Shown here piece after piece: positions 9,439 through 18,296 of a stretch of 64,000 nt of DNA. Each line of letters begins with the position of its first letter. Position 1 is the stretch's first letter. The notes beneath the pieces were generated by a model. That model made no database searches. It was not told where the DNA came from and saw only the letters and a list, made by a program, of their open reading frames with translations. The stretch is from Allomuricauda sp. F6463D. Lineage in GTDB: Bacteria > Bacteroidota > Bacteroidia > Flavobacteriales > Flavobacteriaceae. The stretch is from positions 764,151-828,150 of the forward strand of contig NZ_JALKAN010000001.1 in NCBI RefSeq assembly GCF_023015965.1, in the 5' to 3' direction. A program made the position numbers and the translations under genes.

Positions 9439-10440
9439 TTGAAAATCGCCGTAGTCATACTCAATTGGAATGGAGAAACCTTACTGGAAAGGTTTCTACC
9501 CTCAGTTACCAAGTATTCCAAAGGAGCTGAAGTATTTGTTGTCGACAACGCGAGTACAGATGGTTCGGTATCATTTGTAAAACAAAATTATCCCAACATT
9601 GGCATTGTACAAAATAGTTTAAACGGAGGTTTTGCCAAAGGCTATAACGATGGTCTGAAACATATTGATGCCGACGTATTCTGCCTCTTGAATTCTGATG
9701 TAGAAGTTGCTCCCAATTGGTTAGAACCCATAAAAGAAACTTTTGAAACCCTTCCCCATGTTTCAATCATCCAACCCAAAATACTTGACCTAAACCAAAA
9801 GGACCATTTTGAATATGCCGGTGCTGCCGGGGGATACCTTGACATGTTTGGGTACCCTTTTTGTAGAGGGAGGATTTTCCAGACCATTGAAAAGGACGAA
9901 GGCCAATATGATGATGTCAAAGAAGTTTTTTGGGCCACTGGTGCCTGTATGTTTATAAAAAGTGATGTTTTTAGATCTCTTGAAGGCTTTGATGAGGACT
10001 ACTTTGCCCACCAAGAAGAAATTGATTTATGCTGGAGAGCAAAAAATGCTGGGTACAAAGTTTATTATGTTGGTCAAAGTAAGGTTTATCATTTAGGAGG
10101 AAGTACATTGTCCAATATGAATCCCAAGAAAACTTTTCTCAATTTTAGGAACTCACTTTACTCCATCACCAAGAATTTACCGGGAAAAAAAGCTTTCCCC
10201 ATCATTTTCGTTCGATTGATTCTGGATGCCATTGCTGCAATACGATTTGTATTCCAATTAAAATTCGATCACTGTTTCTCTATATTTAGAGCTCATTTCA
10301 GTTTTTATGTTAACTTTATAAAAATGTACAGAAAACGGGAAAAAGCAAATTTTTTATTAAAATACTACATTACAACATCCATAGTGTGGTCTTATTTCGT
10401 ACATCAAATAAAGAATTTTAACATTTTAGTAAAAGATTAA
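9439..10440 (+). CDS. Glycosyltransferase family 2 (rhamnosyltransferase-like)
   Basis: A TTG start at 9439 places the conserved beta-strand KIAVVILNWNG at the very N-terminus, as in most GT2 enzymes, so this start is convincing. The GT-A fold motifs VVDNASTDGS and LLNSDVE (the DxD-type nucleotide-sugar/metal site) are present, as is a later EEIDLCWRAKNAGY acceptor-side motif. The 333-residue protein ends with a basic, aromatic tail likely to contact the membrane. It probably transfers a deoxysugar or hexose to a surface polysaccharide or glycoprotein glycan. No polysaccharide cluster surrounds it. Confidence 0.9.
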   Translation: MKIAVVILNWNGETLLERFLPSVTKYSKGAEVFVVDNASTDGSVSFVKQNYPNIGIVQNSLNGGFAKGYNDGLKHIDADVFCLLNSDVEVAPNWLEPIKETFETLPHVSIIQPKILDLNQKDHFEYAGAAGGYLDMFGYPFCRGRIFQTIEKDEGQYDDVKEVFWATGACMFIKSDVFRSLEGFDEDYFAHQEEIDLCWRAKNAGYKVYYVGQSKVYHLGGSTLSNMNPKKTFLNFRNSLYSITKNLPGKKAFPIIFVRLILDAIAAIRFVFQLKFDHCFSIFRAHFSFYVNFIKMYRKREKANFLLKYYITTSIVWSYFVHQIKNFNILVKD

Positions 10441-10535
10441 CGAAGCCGAAATATGGAAGCCTTGCTTTTTAGCTAATTTTGGTGTAGTTATTTAATATTT
10501 GATAATCTAACAATCCTTAAATTATACTCTGAACT

Positions 10536-11408
10536 ATGAAAAAAGTTTTTCTAGGAACACTAGCGATGACGATCCTTTTATCTTCCTGCGTGTCGCAAAA
10601 GAAATATTCTGAACTGGAAGCCCAACACAAAGAAACCCAAGACCTCTTGAATTCTGCAACCGTTAAACTAAACGGCTGCTTGGAAGAAAAAGCAACAGCG
10701 GATTCTAGGTTAAAAACACTTGAAGATCAAAACGCATTTTTAAAAGCGAACAACCAAGAGCTCATCAACAATATGGGCAATTTAACAACGCTTACCACCA
10801 AAGGTGCTGAAAACCTTGAGAAATCCCTTGAGAGCCTTCAAGAAAAAGATCTTACTATCAGAAAGCTTCAAAACGCCGTTACACGTAGAGATTCTGTAAA
10901 CCTTGCATTGGTACAGAGCTTAAAAGGTGTATTGGGCAACTTGGATGATGAAGACATCGAAATAAGTGTTGAGAAAGGTGTGGTATTTGTATCCATTTCC
11001 GACAAATTGTTATTTAGAAGCGGAAGCTACAACGTAACCAATGCTGCTAAAGAAGTACTTGGTAAAGTGGCCAAAGTGGTGAACAACAAGCCTGACTTTG
11101 AGTTTATGGTAGAAGGACACACTGATAATGTGCCAATTAAAACTTCAGAACTTGCAGACAACTGGGACTTGAGTGTGAAAAGAGCAACTTCTGTGGTTAG
11201 GATTCTACAAAATGACTTTGGTGTAAGCCCAGCTAGAATGACAGCTGCTGGACGTAGTCACTATATTCCACTTGTAGACAACAATACATCTGCAAACAGA
11301 GCTAAAAATAGAAGAACACGTATCGTTGTACTTCCAAAAATTGACCAATTCTATAATATGATAGAAGAAGGAATGAAAGATCCTGCTATCGGTGGAACTG
11401 GTAACTAA
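10536..11408 (+). CDS. OmpA family lipoprotein with coiled coil and peptidoglycan-binding domain
   Basis: The 290-residue protein begins with a lipoprotein signal peptide (LLSSC, lipidated Cys18). It continues as a heptad-rich coiled coil (~25-125) and ends with a complete OmpA C-terminal domain. The diaminopimelate-binding features GHTDNVP and NRAKNRRTRI are intact. It should be anchored in the outer membrane and hold peptidoglycan. A strong palindromic terminator follows immediately. A shorter relative with the same layout but a decayed OmpA domain lies at 21288-22061. Confidence 0.93.
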   Translation: MKKVFLGTLAMTILLSSCVSQKKYSELEAQHKETQDLLNSATVKLNGCLEEKATADSRLKTLEDQNAFLKANNQELINNMGNLTTLTTKGAENLEKSLESLQEKDLTIRKLQNAVTRRDSVNLALVQSLKGVLGNLDDEDIEISVEKGVVFVSISDKLLFRSGSYNVTNAAKEVLGKVAKVVNNKPDFEFMVEGHTDNVPIKTSELADNWDLSVKRATSVVRILQNDFGVSPARMTAAGRSHYIPLVDNNTSANRAKNRRTRIVVLPKIDQFYNMIEEGMKDPAIGGTGN

Positions 11409-11430
11409 GAAAATTTTTACCAATAAATGA

Positions 11431-11457
11431 AAAAGCGGCCAATTGGCCGCTTTTTTT
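11431..11457. terminator. Bidirectional rho-independent terminator
   Basis: A perfect inverted repeat, AAGCGGCC and GGCCGCTT around a 4-base AATT centre (11433-11452), is flanked by A-rich and T-rich runs. It lies between the convergent OmpA lipoprotein gene and the Sua5/YciO gene and can serve both. Confidence 0.88.
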
Positions 11458-11459
11458 AT

Positions 11460-12083
11460 TTAATAAATTTCCAAACTTCCTTTCCCCTCTCGAATGACTT
11501 CGGGTTCATCACCAGAAAGATCTATAACCGTAGAAGCTACATTATCTCCATAACCACCATCGATTACAACATCTACAAGGTTTTGCCATTTCTCAAAAAT
11601 AAGCTCTGGGTCGGTAGTGTATTCCAAAACATCATCGTCGTCCCTAATCGAAGTAGAAACAATAGGATGTCCCAACTCGGACACCAGTGCCCTAGCAATG
11701 GCATTGTCCGGCACACGAATACCCACTGTTTTCTTTCTCTTAAAATCTTTTGGAAGATTATTGTTACCCGGAAGGATAAATGTATAAGGCCCCGGAAGGG
11801 TTCGTTTTAAAATCTTAAAGGTAGAACTGTCAATCTGTCGAACATAATCGGATAAGTTGCTTAAATCCGCACATATAAAGGACCAGTTCGCTTTTTCCAA
11901 TTTTACTCCCTTTATTCTTGCAATACGTTGCAATGCCTTTGAATTGGTAATATCACAACCAAGACCATACACTGTATCTGTAGGGTAGATTACAAGCCCT
12001 CCTTTCCTAAGCACGTTGACAACTTTCTCAACTTGTTTAGGATTTGGATTTTCTTCATAAAGTTTTATCAGCTCCGCCATCAA
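11460..12083 (-). CDS. Sua5/YciO/YrdC family protein, putative L-threonylcarbamoyladenylate synthase
   Basis: This 207-residue cytoplasmic protein has the YrdC fold opening VLRKGGLVIYPTDTVYGLGCD. Family members make threonylcarbamoyl-AMP for the t6A37 modification of ANN-decoding tRNAs. The Lys/Arg/Ser segment that contacts ATP and RNA reads RIKGVKLEKANWSFIC, closer to the YciO subgroup than to canonical YrdC/Sua5. Biochemical activity is therefore less certain, since YciO proteins can be much weaker enzymes. An adjacent second ATG gives a start one codon later. Confidence 0.87.
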   Translation of the reverse strand: MMAELIKLYEENPNPKQVEKVVNVLRKGGLVIYPTDTVYGLGCDITNSKALQRIARIKGVKLEKANWSFICADLSNLSDYVRQIDSSTFKILKRTLPGPYTFILPGNNNLPKDFKRKKTVGIRVPDNAIARALVSELGHPIVSTSIRDDDDVLEYTTDPELIFEKWQNLVDVVIDGGYGDNVASTVIDLSGDEPEVIREGKGSLEIY

Positions 12084-12118
12084 TAAAAAATTAAGTCAAA
12101 TACATTAAAGACCTACAA

Positions 12119-12126
12119 CAAAGATA
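12119..12126 (-). promoter_or_regulatory. Candidate -7 box for the Sua5/YciO gene
   Basis: On the minus strand this reads TATCTTTG, a perfect TAnnTTTG, 36 bp before the start codon. No convincing -33 TTG was seen at the right spacing. Confidence 0.4.
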
Positions 12127-12299
12127 CTACTTATTGCCTCTAATCAGATAGATACAGCCATCCACCAAATAGGTTAAAGCGCTCCCATGTTTCAAAGCCC
12201 GTTAAGGCAAATACCCCATTCATCAATCCATATGGGTGTTTGGTTGATTTTGACCATAATTATTGAAATAAATCATTCATTTTTAAGAAAAAGTGTGCT

Positions 12300-12887
12300 A
12301 TGAAAGTATCAATAAACATTCTTTTTATATACATCGCAGTGCTAATGCTTGTAGTACGCTGTCAAATTAGTAATCGTAATTCCAAGATGAAAAAAATTGA
12401 TATGAAGGAAACTCTCGCAAAATTGGACCAGTTGATGGTTCAATTACATCAAATGAATGCTCCGGATTGTGAAGACTTGGATGAAATCGTTACAATAAAC
12501 GAGAAAATGAGAAGAATGATTGAAAACGTAAGGTCGGTTACAGCGTTTGATGATCTAGTAAACAGTTTCGACCAGAACAATCATAAAATGAACTTCTCTG
12601 TTTCCAACGATGGAAACTTTGGTGTTTTCTCTTGGCATTCCAAAATGGATTGTCTGGGAATTCATATTAAAAATATAGCACTTTATAAGACTGACGGACG
12701 AATTGTCGCTTCATCGTTGTACGGAGAGCCAATGGCTTACTATAAGATAACTAGTATGAATCTTAACAAGCACAAAACCATATATCTGCTAAAAGGAAGT
12801 TCATCTATAAAAGCATCGGATTCTATACTAAAAACATACACAATAACCAATGGCGATTTGGTAGAGTCAAGAATCTCACTACAGTAA
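12300..12887 (+). CDS. Hypothetical protein with N-terminal membrane segment
   Basis: I do not recognise this 195-residue protein. It begins with a hydrophobic segment (residues ~5-20) ending LVVRCQ. The Arg before the Cys makes it a poor lipobox, so a signal anchor is more likely than a lipoprotein. A short helical, possibly coiled-coil part follows (LDQLMVQLHQMN), then a beta-rich C-terminal half. It is flanked by two minus-strand genes. The upstream 216 bp (12084-12299) contains no gene or hairpin that I could support. Confidence 0.6.
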   Translation: MKVSINILFIYIAVLMLVVRCQISNRNSKMKKIDMKETLAKLDQLMVQLHQMNAPDCEDLDEIVTINEKMRRMIENVRSVTAFDDLVNSFDQNNHKMNFSVSNDGNFGVFSWHSKMDCLGIHIKNIALYKTDGRIVASSLYGEPMAYYKITSMNLNKHKTIYLLKGSSSIKASDSILKTYTITNGDLVESRISLQ

Positions 12888-12904
12888 ATAGATTCAAGAA
12901 ATGA

Positions 12905-15133
12905 CTATTTTCCTAATCTATCGGCTTTTTCATAAAACCCAATATCATCCAATACAATAACTCCAAGAGAGTCCTTATCAAATACCAAATGAATACTTTT
13001 TAGTTTATCCAGTTTCAGACTATTATTTTTCTTTACAAAAGAAGATATCGGAACATAACAACTCTTGAGTTGGGTCTCGGTTTCTTTACCAATCATATCC
13101 TTATCCAAAAAATCAAACTTAGTGAACTTGGTTTTTATTTTACCCGGAAGCCTATTTTCTTCAGACAACTCAACTGAAGCCATATTATCCAAACTATCTT
13201 TAAGAACTATACTAAAATTAAACCCTGTTTTTTGTGTTTCAGCTTTTTCATCTTCTTGATTCCTGTTTTTTAACTCGGAAATATCTCCCATTGCTATGGA
13301 AAATGCCAGGGAATCCACTGAACTAAAATCCGAAATAGTTGGTAGTACAATGCTATAAACTGGAATGGAATCGTTATCGACGTTTGTTTTATGGTTCCAA
13401 CCAAGTACTAAAGCATTGTTCTGTTGGCTATCTCCATCTCTAGATTCCAATTCCATCTCGCGCCAGACTTTTAAGTTTTCGGCCATCAGATTGATACCTC
13501 CGGATGCACTGGTTACATCCATATCATCTTCAAAATTCACCAATATATTTTTGTACGTATCCGCATACTGACTCAAATAATCTTCTTTGGGCAACCAATC
13601 ATTAACCAAATCCACATTTTTAAACATCGGCAGGTAATTCTTATTCCCTTTAAGCACTGCCTCTGCAAAACCACTAACATAGACTTTGGCCACTTGGCGC
13701 TGTTCTTCACCACTGACCAAAGGCTCAAGATTGAGCAACCATTTCATTGGAGCTCCAAAGTCTGACCTTCCCCAAGAAGAATTGAACTGGCCATGGTTTG
13801 CATGGTTCATATAGAGCCCCGCCTTAAATCCATTAAAATCATCAGAAAAATTAAGTCTATGATAAGGACGCATTCCCCAGAAACTAGTCTCATCGGAATC
13901 ATATGCGCCTTGAATAGTCAAATAATTAATGTTCTTTAAACTGATCTCTCTATTGTAGCGATAGTCGGTGGGAGCAATCGTAATAACTCCTTTTATTCCA
14001 TAATTGAAATCAAACTTTTGGTTGCCGTTGTCAGGAAATCTATCCAATGTATTAAAAGCTGCTGCAATGGATACGGCCTCCCCTCCTCTGGAATGTCCAA
14101 CAAGAACAATATTGTCCATATCCACCTTACCCTTAAGCTCGGCACGCTCTCCATGGTTCCACTTCTCCCACAGTTCCAAATGTTTAAGTAACATCCATCC
14201 CCTAGTTGGCATTTCCTTCCCACGAAAATCACCGGACCAATGTCCATTGATAAAGTTTTCATCCACAGACACCCCTATTACTCCTCTACTGGCCAAGAGT
14301 TCACCAAGGTAAGCATAACCGCCATCCGAATAATCAATCATGCTGTGGTTTCCGTGCACCATCATCACCATAGGAAATGGCCCCTCACCTATAGGCATAT
14401 AAACCCTTGCGTTCAATGGAAAACTATCCACTCCAAATCCCCAAAATTTTTCGCGCCACTTCTTCTTTTTCCCTTTCCATTCGGGAAGTAATAAAGTGGC
14501 ATCTACTGTTGGTGTTTTTATTTTAATCCCCTCTGCAAATTCTGATCTTTTTTGATCTGTACCGCTTCCATAGGTAAAAACTTCCACATCAAAATTTCCT
14601 TTTATTGATGGATCCTCAACACCCATTTCACTCAAAGAGATAATATCTACCGCTTTACTGTTTGTTGCTGTATCTATATAAGGGTCTCCATCCAAGGAAT
14701 TGAATCCATAAAACCCTACGGCCACAAGCACTAAGCTCAAAACTACGAGCGTGCCTCCTACTTTTACATTTTTCGTTTTGATGATTTGCCAAACACCCAA
14801 GGTGAATAATACCAAACAGGCAAAGCCAAACAAAGCAAGACCATAAAACAGAACCGATGGCCAACGAAAGGCGAACATGCGCATGATGTACAATACCAAA
14901 AAACCACTTAAAACTGTTGTGATTAGTGACAAGGGCACTTTTTGTGCCAGTGGTCCCATCCAAGTAAGCAATACTTTTAATATTACAAGCAATACAATAC
15001 CTAAACCTATACCTGTAAGCATAGTTACCCATGCAGGGTACCCTAAGGCATAGTGATAACCAGCTACTCCAAAAAGCACTATTATAAGGATAGCAACAGC
15101 AAGAAATACAGGTTTGAGAAATAATTTTTTCAT
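12905..15133 (-). CDS. Membrane-anchored alpha/beta hydrolase with C-terminal beta domain
   Basis: This 742-residue protein begins with five predicted membrane helices within residues ~8-145. A serine-hydrolase domain follows (~200-490), with nucleophile elbow GHSRGG (Ser348), oxyanion segment VHGNHSM, a candidate acid in QGAYDSDE and a candidate catalytic His in MNHANHGQ. The layout is like chlorophyllase- and cutinase-type bacterial hydrolases. The last ~230 residues look like a beta-sandwich with no motif I recognise. The hydrolase probably faces the periplasm. Substrate is unknown; an ester or small peptide is likely. It is separated from uvrD by 146 bp with no clear signals. Confidence 0.82.
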   Translation of the reverse strand: MKKLFLKPVFLAVAILIIVLFGVAGYHYALGYPAWVTMLTGIGLGIVLLVILKVLLTWMGPLAQKVPLSLITTVLSGFLVLYIMRMFAFRWPSVLFYGLALFGFACLVLFTLGVWQIIKTKNVKVGGTLVVLSLVLVAVGFYGFNSLDGDPYIDTATNSKAVDIISLSEMGVEDPSIKGNFDVEVFTYGSGTDQKRSEFAEGIKIKTPTVDATLLLPEWKGKKKKWREKFWGFGVDSFPLNARVYMPIGEGPFPMVMMVHGNHSMIDYSDGGYAYLGELLASRGVIGVSVDENFINGHWSGDFRGKEMPTRGWMLLKHLELWEKWNHGERAELKGKVDMDNIVLVGHSRGGEAVSIAAAFNTLDRFPDNGNQKFDFNYGIKGVITIAPTDYRYNREISLKNINYLTIQGAYDSDETSFWGMRPYHRLNFSDDFNGFKAGLYMNHANHGQFNSSWGRSDFGAPMKWLLNLEPLVSGEEQRQVAKVYVSGFAEAVLKGNKNYLPMFKNVDLVNDWLPKEDYLSQYADTYKNILVNFEDDMDVTSASGGINLMAENLKVWREMELESRDGDSQQNNALVLGWNHKTNVDNDSIPVYSIVLPTISDFSSVDSLAFSIAMGDISELKNRNQEDEKAETQKTGFNFSIVLKDSLDNMASVELSEENRLPGKIKTKFTKFDFLDKDMIGKETETQLKSCYVPISSFVKKNNSLKLDKLKSIHLVFDKDSLGVIVLDDIGFYEKADRLGK

Positions 15134-15279
15134 AAGGCGAGGTTAGTTGGTTTGGTCTAAATATTATGGCTAACAGCCTTGAATTTAAACAATTTTAACC
15201 ACTCGAACCTATTTCTTAAAATTAAATAGGAAATCGCTAAACCAGTGGCACCTATATTAAAAAAAAGCCTATAAATGTT

Positions 15280-17649
15280 TTAACCATTGTCTAAAACCTC
15301 AAGTTTGGCAAAACGAAGAAGTAATTTTTTAATCCCCCCTTGATCAAAGTGAATTTCTGCTTTTCTATCATTTCCAACGCCTTCAATGTTGAGTATTTTT
15401 CCTCTTCCAAATCGAGTGTGGTTCACACGTGCCCCAGTGACCAGTGCAGGGTCAATGTCCATAGTTTTAGTTGGTGAAGAAATTTCCGGTTTCAATTTTC
15501 TTAATTTCCGCAACTGGTTTTCATTAGGCTTTTTAACACTTGGAGGGGTGCCATTTTTGGGTTTTATTTGCCTCAATTTACTTTTATCAACCTCCCCAAA
15601 AATGTCCTTGTTGATTGTGGATTTATACCGATACCCATCATTTAGGGGTGTTAAGTTCTCCACGTATTGTTCCTCTATTTCCTCCAAAAACCGACTAGGT
15701 TCGGCATCGATGAGCTTGCCCCATCGGTATCTGTTTTGGGTATAGGTGAGAAAGGCTTGTTTTTCTGCTCGTGTCAAGGCCACATAGAACAATCTTCGTT
15801 CTTCCTCCAGTTCGCTTCGGGTATTCATGCTCATGGCAGATGGAAACAAATCCTCTTCCATTCCAACAATATATACATAAGGAAACTCTAACCCTTTGGC
15901 CAAGTGAATAGTCATAAGGGCTACCCTGTCATCATCATCGATATCTTTGTCCATATCGGTGGCCAGGGCCACATCTTCCAAAAACTCGGTGAGGCTTCCC
16001 GTAGCATCGGCAATTTCTTTTTGCCCTTCCACAAAATCTTTGATACCGTTCAATAGCTCTTCGATATTCTCCATCTTGGCTATTCCTTCTGGAGTACCGT
16101 CCTTTTTAAACTCCAAAAGCAGGCCTGTTTTCTTGGCTACATGTTCTGCCAAGATAAAAGCATCCGAACCTTCATTCATTATCTGAAAGCTCTTGATCAT
16201 AGTCACAAAATCGGTCAACTTACGCTTCGTTCCTGCGTTAATGTTCAAATTGAGCTTATCCAAATGTTCTACTACCTCATAAATCGAACGATTATAATGA
16301 TTTGCTGCCACTACAAGCTTATCTATGGTGGTTTGACCAATGCCCCTGGTCGGAAAATTGATGACACGTTTAAGAGCCTCCTCATCCTTCGGATTGATGA
16401 TTAGCCGTAAATACGCTAGAACATCTTTGATTTCTTTTCTTTGGTAGAAAGACAAACCTCCATAAATACGATAGGGAATATCGCGTTTACGCAGCGCATC
16501 TTCAATGGCCCTTGACTGTGAATTGGTCCTGTACAATACGGCAAAATCCCCGTTTTGCATTTGGTTCTGCATTTTATTCTCAAATATGGAACCTGCAACA
16601 TACCTACCCTCTTCCGCATCTGTAACACTGCGATGGATTTTTATGAGCCCACCATCATCATTGGAAGTCCAAACATTTTTCTCTAACTGATTTTTATTGT
16701 TTGCTATAATGGAATTGGCAGCGTTGACAATATTTTTGGTGGAACGGTAGTTTTGCTCCAACCGATACATGCCCACATTGTCATAATCCTTTTGAAAATT
16801 CAAGATATTACTGATGTTAGCACCTCGGAAGGAATAAATACTCTGTGCATCATCCCCTACCACACAAATATTCTGATATCTATCAGAAAGTGCTTTTACA
16901 ATAAGGTACTGTGAATGGTTCGTATCTTGGTACTCATCAACCAATATATAACGAAAACGGTCTTGATATTTCATCAACACTTCAGGGAAACGGGTCAATA
17001 GCTCATTGGTCCGCAACAAAAGGTCATCAAAATCCATGGCACCAGCCTTAAAACATCTATCCACGTAATTTTGATAAATCTCCCCCAGTCTTGGACGCTT
17101 TGCCATGGCATCGGCCTCCATCAACTCTGGATTCTGAAAATATGCCTTAACGGTGATCAAACTATTTTTATAAGATGAAATCCGGTTCTGTACCTGTTTG
17201 TATTTGTAGATATCCTTGTCCAATCCCATCTCCTTGATGATTGCAGCGATCAAACGTTGAGAGTCTTGCGTATCATAAATGGTGAAATTGCTCGGGAATC
17301 CCAGTTTATCACCATCAAAACGCAACAATTTGGCAAAAACGGAGTGGAACGTTCCCATCCAAAGGTTCTTGGTCTCGGAACTACCTACGATTGTGGCAAT
17401 ACGTTTCTTCATCTCACGTGCTGCCTTATTGGTGAAAGTCAATGCCAAAATATTGAAGGAATCCACTCCCTGTTCCATCAAGTGGGCTATTCTATACGTT
17501 AGCACCCGAGTTTTACCCGAACCTGCCCCAGCAATTACCATCAGAGGTCCATCCTTGTGCAGTACGGGAGCGCGCTGCGCATCATTCAAATCATCTATAA
17601 AATTACTCAAGGGCCAGTAGCTTTTAAAAGTAAGTGTGAAATTAGCCAA
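15280..17649 (-). CDS. UvrD/PcrA-type superfamily 1 ATP-dependent DNA helicase
   Basis: This 3'-5' helicase of DNA repair and fork maintenance is 789 residues long. Walker A is IAGAGSGKT (residues ~39-47) and the Q-motif is LNDAQRAPV. Further SF1A motifs are DEYQDTN, QNYRS, VALMTIHLAKGLEF and YVALTRAEK. The C-terminal tail ends in a small basic beta domain (TRFGRGKILNIEG), typical of PcrA/UvrD RNA-polymerase interaction. A TTG at 17610 would begin 7 residues before LNDAQ, which fits relatives better than the ATG at 17649; both are possible. It is divergent from the dsrE-like gene. Confidence 0.95.
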   Translation of the reverse strand: MANFTLTFKSYWPLSNFIDDLNDAQRAPVLHKDGPLMVIAGAGSGKTRVLTYRIAHLMEQGVDSFNILALTFTNKAAREMKKRIATIVGSSETKNLWMGTFHSVFAKLLRFDGDKLGFPSNFTIYDTQDSQRLIAAIIKEMGLDKDIYKYKQVQNRISSYKNSLITVKAYFQNPELMEADAMAKRPRLGEIYQNYVDRCFKAGAMDFDDLLLRTNELLTRFPEVLMKYQDRFRYILVDEYQDTNHSQYLIVKALSDRYQNICVVGDDAQSIYSFRGANISNILNFQKDYDNVGMYRLEQNYRSTKNIVNAANSIIANNKNQLEKNVWTSNDDGGLIKIHRSVTDAEEGRYVAGSIFENKMQNQMQNGDFAVLYRTNSQSRAIEDALRKRDIPYRIYGGLSFYQRKEIKDVLAYLRLIINPKDEEALKRVINFPTRGIGQTTIDKLVVAANHYNRSIYEVVEHLDKLNLNINAGTKRKLTDFVTMIKSFQIMNEGSDAFILAEHVAKKTGLLLEFKKDGTPEGIAKMENIEELLNGIKDFVEGQKEIADATGSLTEFLEDVALATDMDKDIDDDDRVALMTIHLAKGLEFPYVYIVGMEEDLFPSAMSMNTRSELEEERRLFYVALTRAEKQAFLTYTQNRYRWGKLIDAEPSRFLEEIEEQYVENLTPLNDGYRYKSTINKDIFGEVDKSKLRQIKPKNGTPPSVKKPNENQLRKLRKLKPEISSPTKTMDIDPALVTGARVNHTRFGRGKILNIEGVGNDRKAEIHFDQGGIKKLLLRFAKLEVLDNG

Positions 17650-17747
17650 TATAGAACTTTTGCTAAAATGAAGCTTTAAATATTTATAAACACTGTTCTC
17701 GGATTTGGCTTGAATTTTAAATATATTTAAACCCTTAACTAAAAAAA

Positions 17748-18290
17748 ATGATGAATCTTAAACACTTTTCTTTGTTCGTATTAATTATTATTGGTTTTGC
17801 TGGGTTTGCACAAGATAAAAAGTCCGGTCCGGTAATAGAAGGGTACGGTCAAGTTTGGGCCATAGAAAACCCTGATTTCAAAACCAACACTTCACAAGAG
17901 TTTAAAGTAGCCTTTGATGTAAAGGACGGGCCTGAGTCCGATACCGAAATCAATATAAATTTTGATACCGTTGCCCGCTTTTTAAATATGCATGCGCAAA
18001 GTGGGATACCTTTGTCCCAAATAAAAGTAGCACTGATTGTCCATGGTTCATCTTCCAGAAACCTGCTTACTGATCAGGTCTATCAAAGCAGATATCAGGT
18101 GAAAAATCCCAATCGTGAACTTGTAGAGAAATTGATAAGTGCCGGAGTAGAGGTTATACTGTGTGGGCAATCATCTAAATCCAGGGATTTGCCCAAAGAA
18201 GATTTGGTTCCCGGTGTTAAAATTGCCCTATCCGCGATGACGGCAAGTATTCAATTGCAAGGCCAAGGGTATCGTCTAATGAAATTATAA
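17748..18290 (+). CDS. Exported DsrE family protein
   Basis: This 180-residue protein has a cleavable signal peptide ending GFAQ and a DsrE/DsrF-like fold. The conserved cysteine is present in VEVILCGQSS, and the terminal pattern IQLQGQGYRL is typical of the family. Cytoplasmic DsrE/TusD proteins carry sulfur; secreted versions in Bacteroidota have no proven role. The next gene, an exported M20 amidohydrolase, starts 6 bp later, so the two form an operon whose products both act in the periplasm. Confidence 0.85.
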   Translation: MMNLKHFSLFVLIIIGFAGFAQDKKSGPVIEGYGQVWAIENPDFKTNTSQEFKVAFDVKDGPESDTEININFDTVARFLNMHAQSGIPLSQIKVALIVHGSSSRNLLTDQVYQSRYQVKNPNRELVEKLISAGVEVILCGQSSKSRDLPKEDLVPGVKIALSAMTASIQLQGQGYRLMKL

Positions 18291-18296
18291 ATCAAA

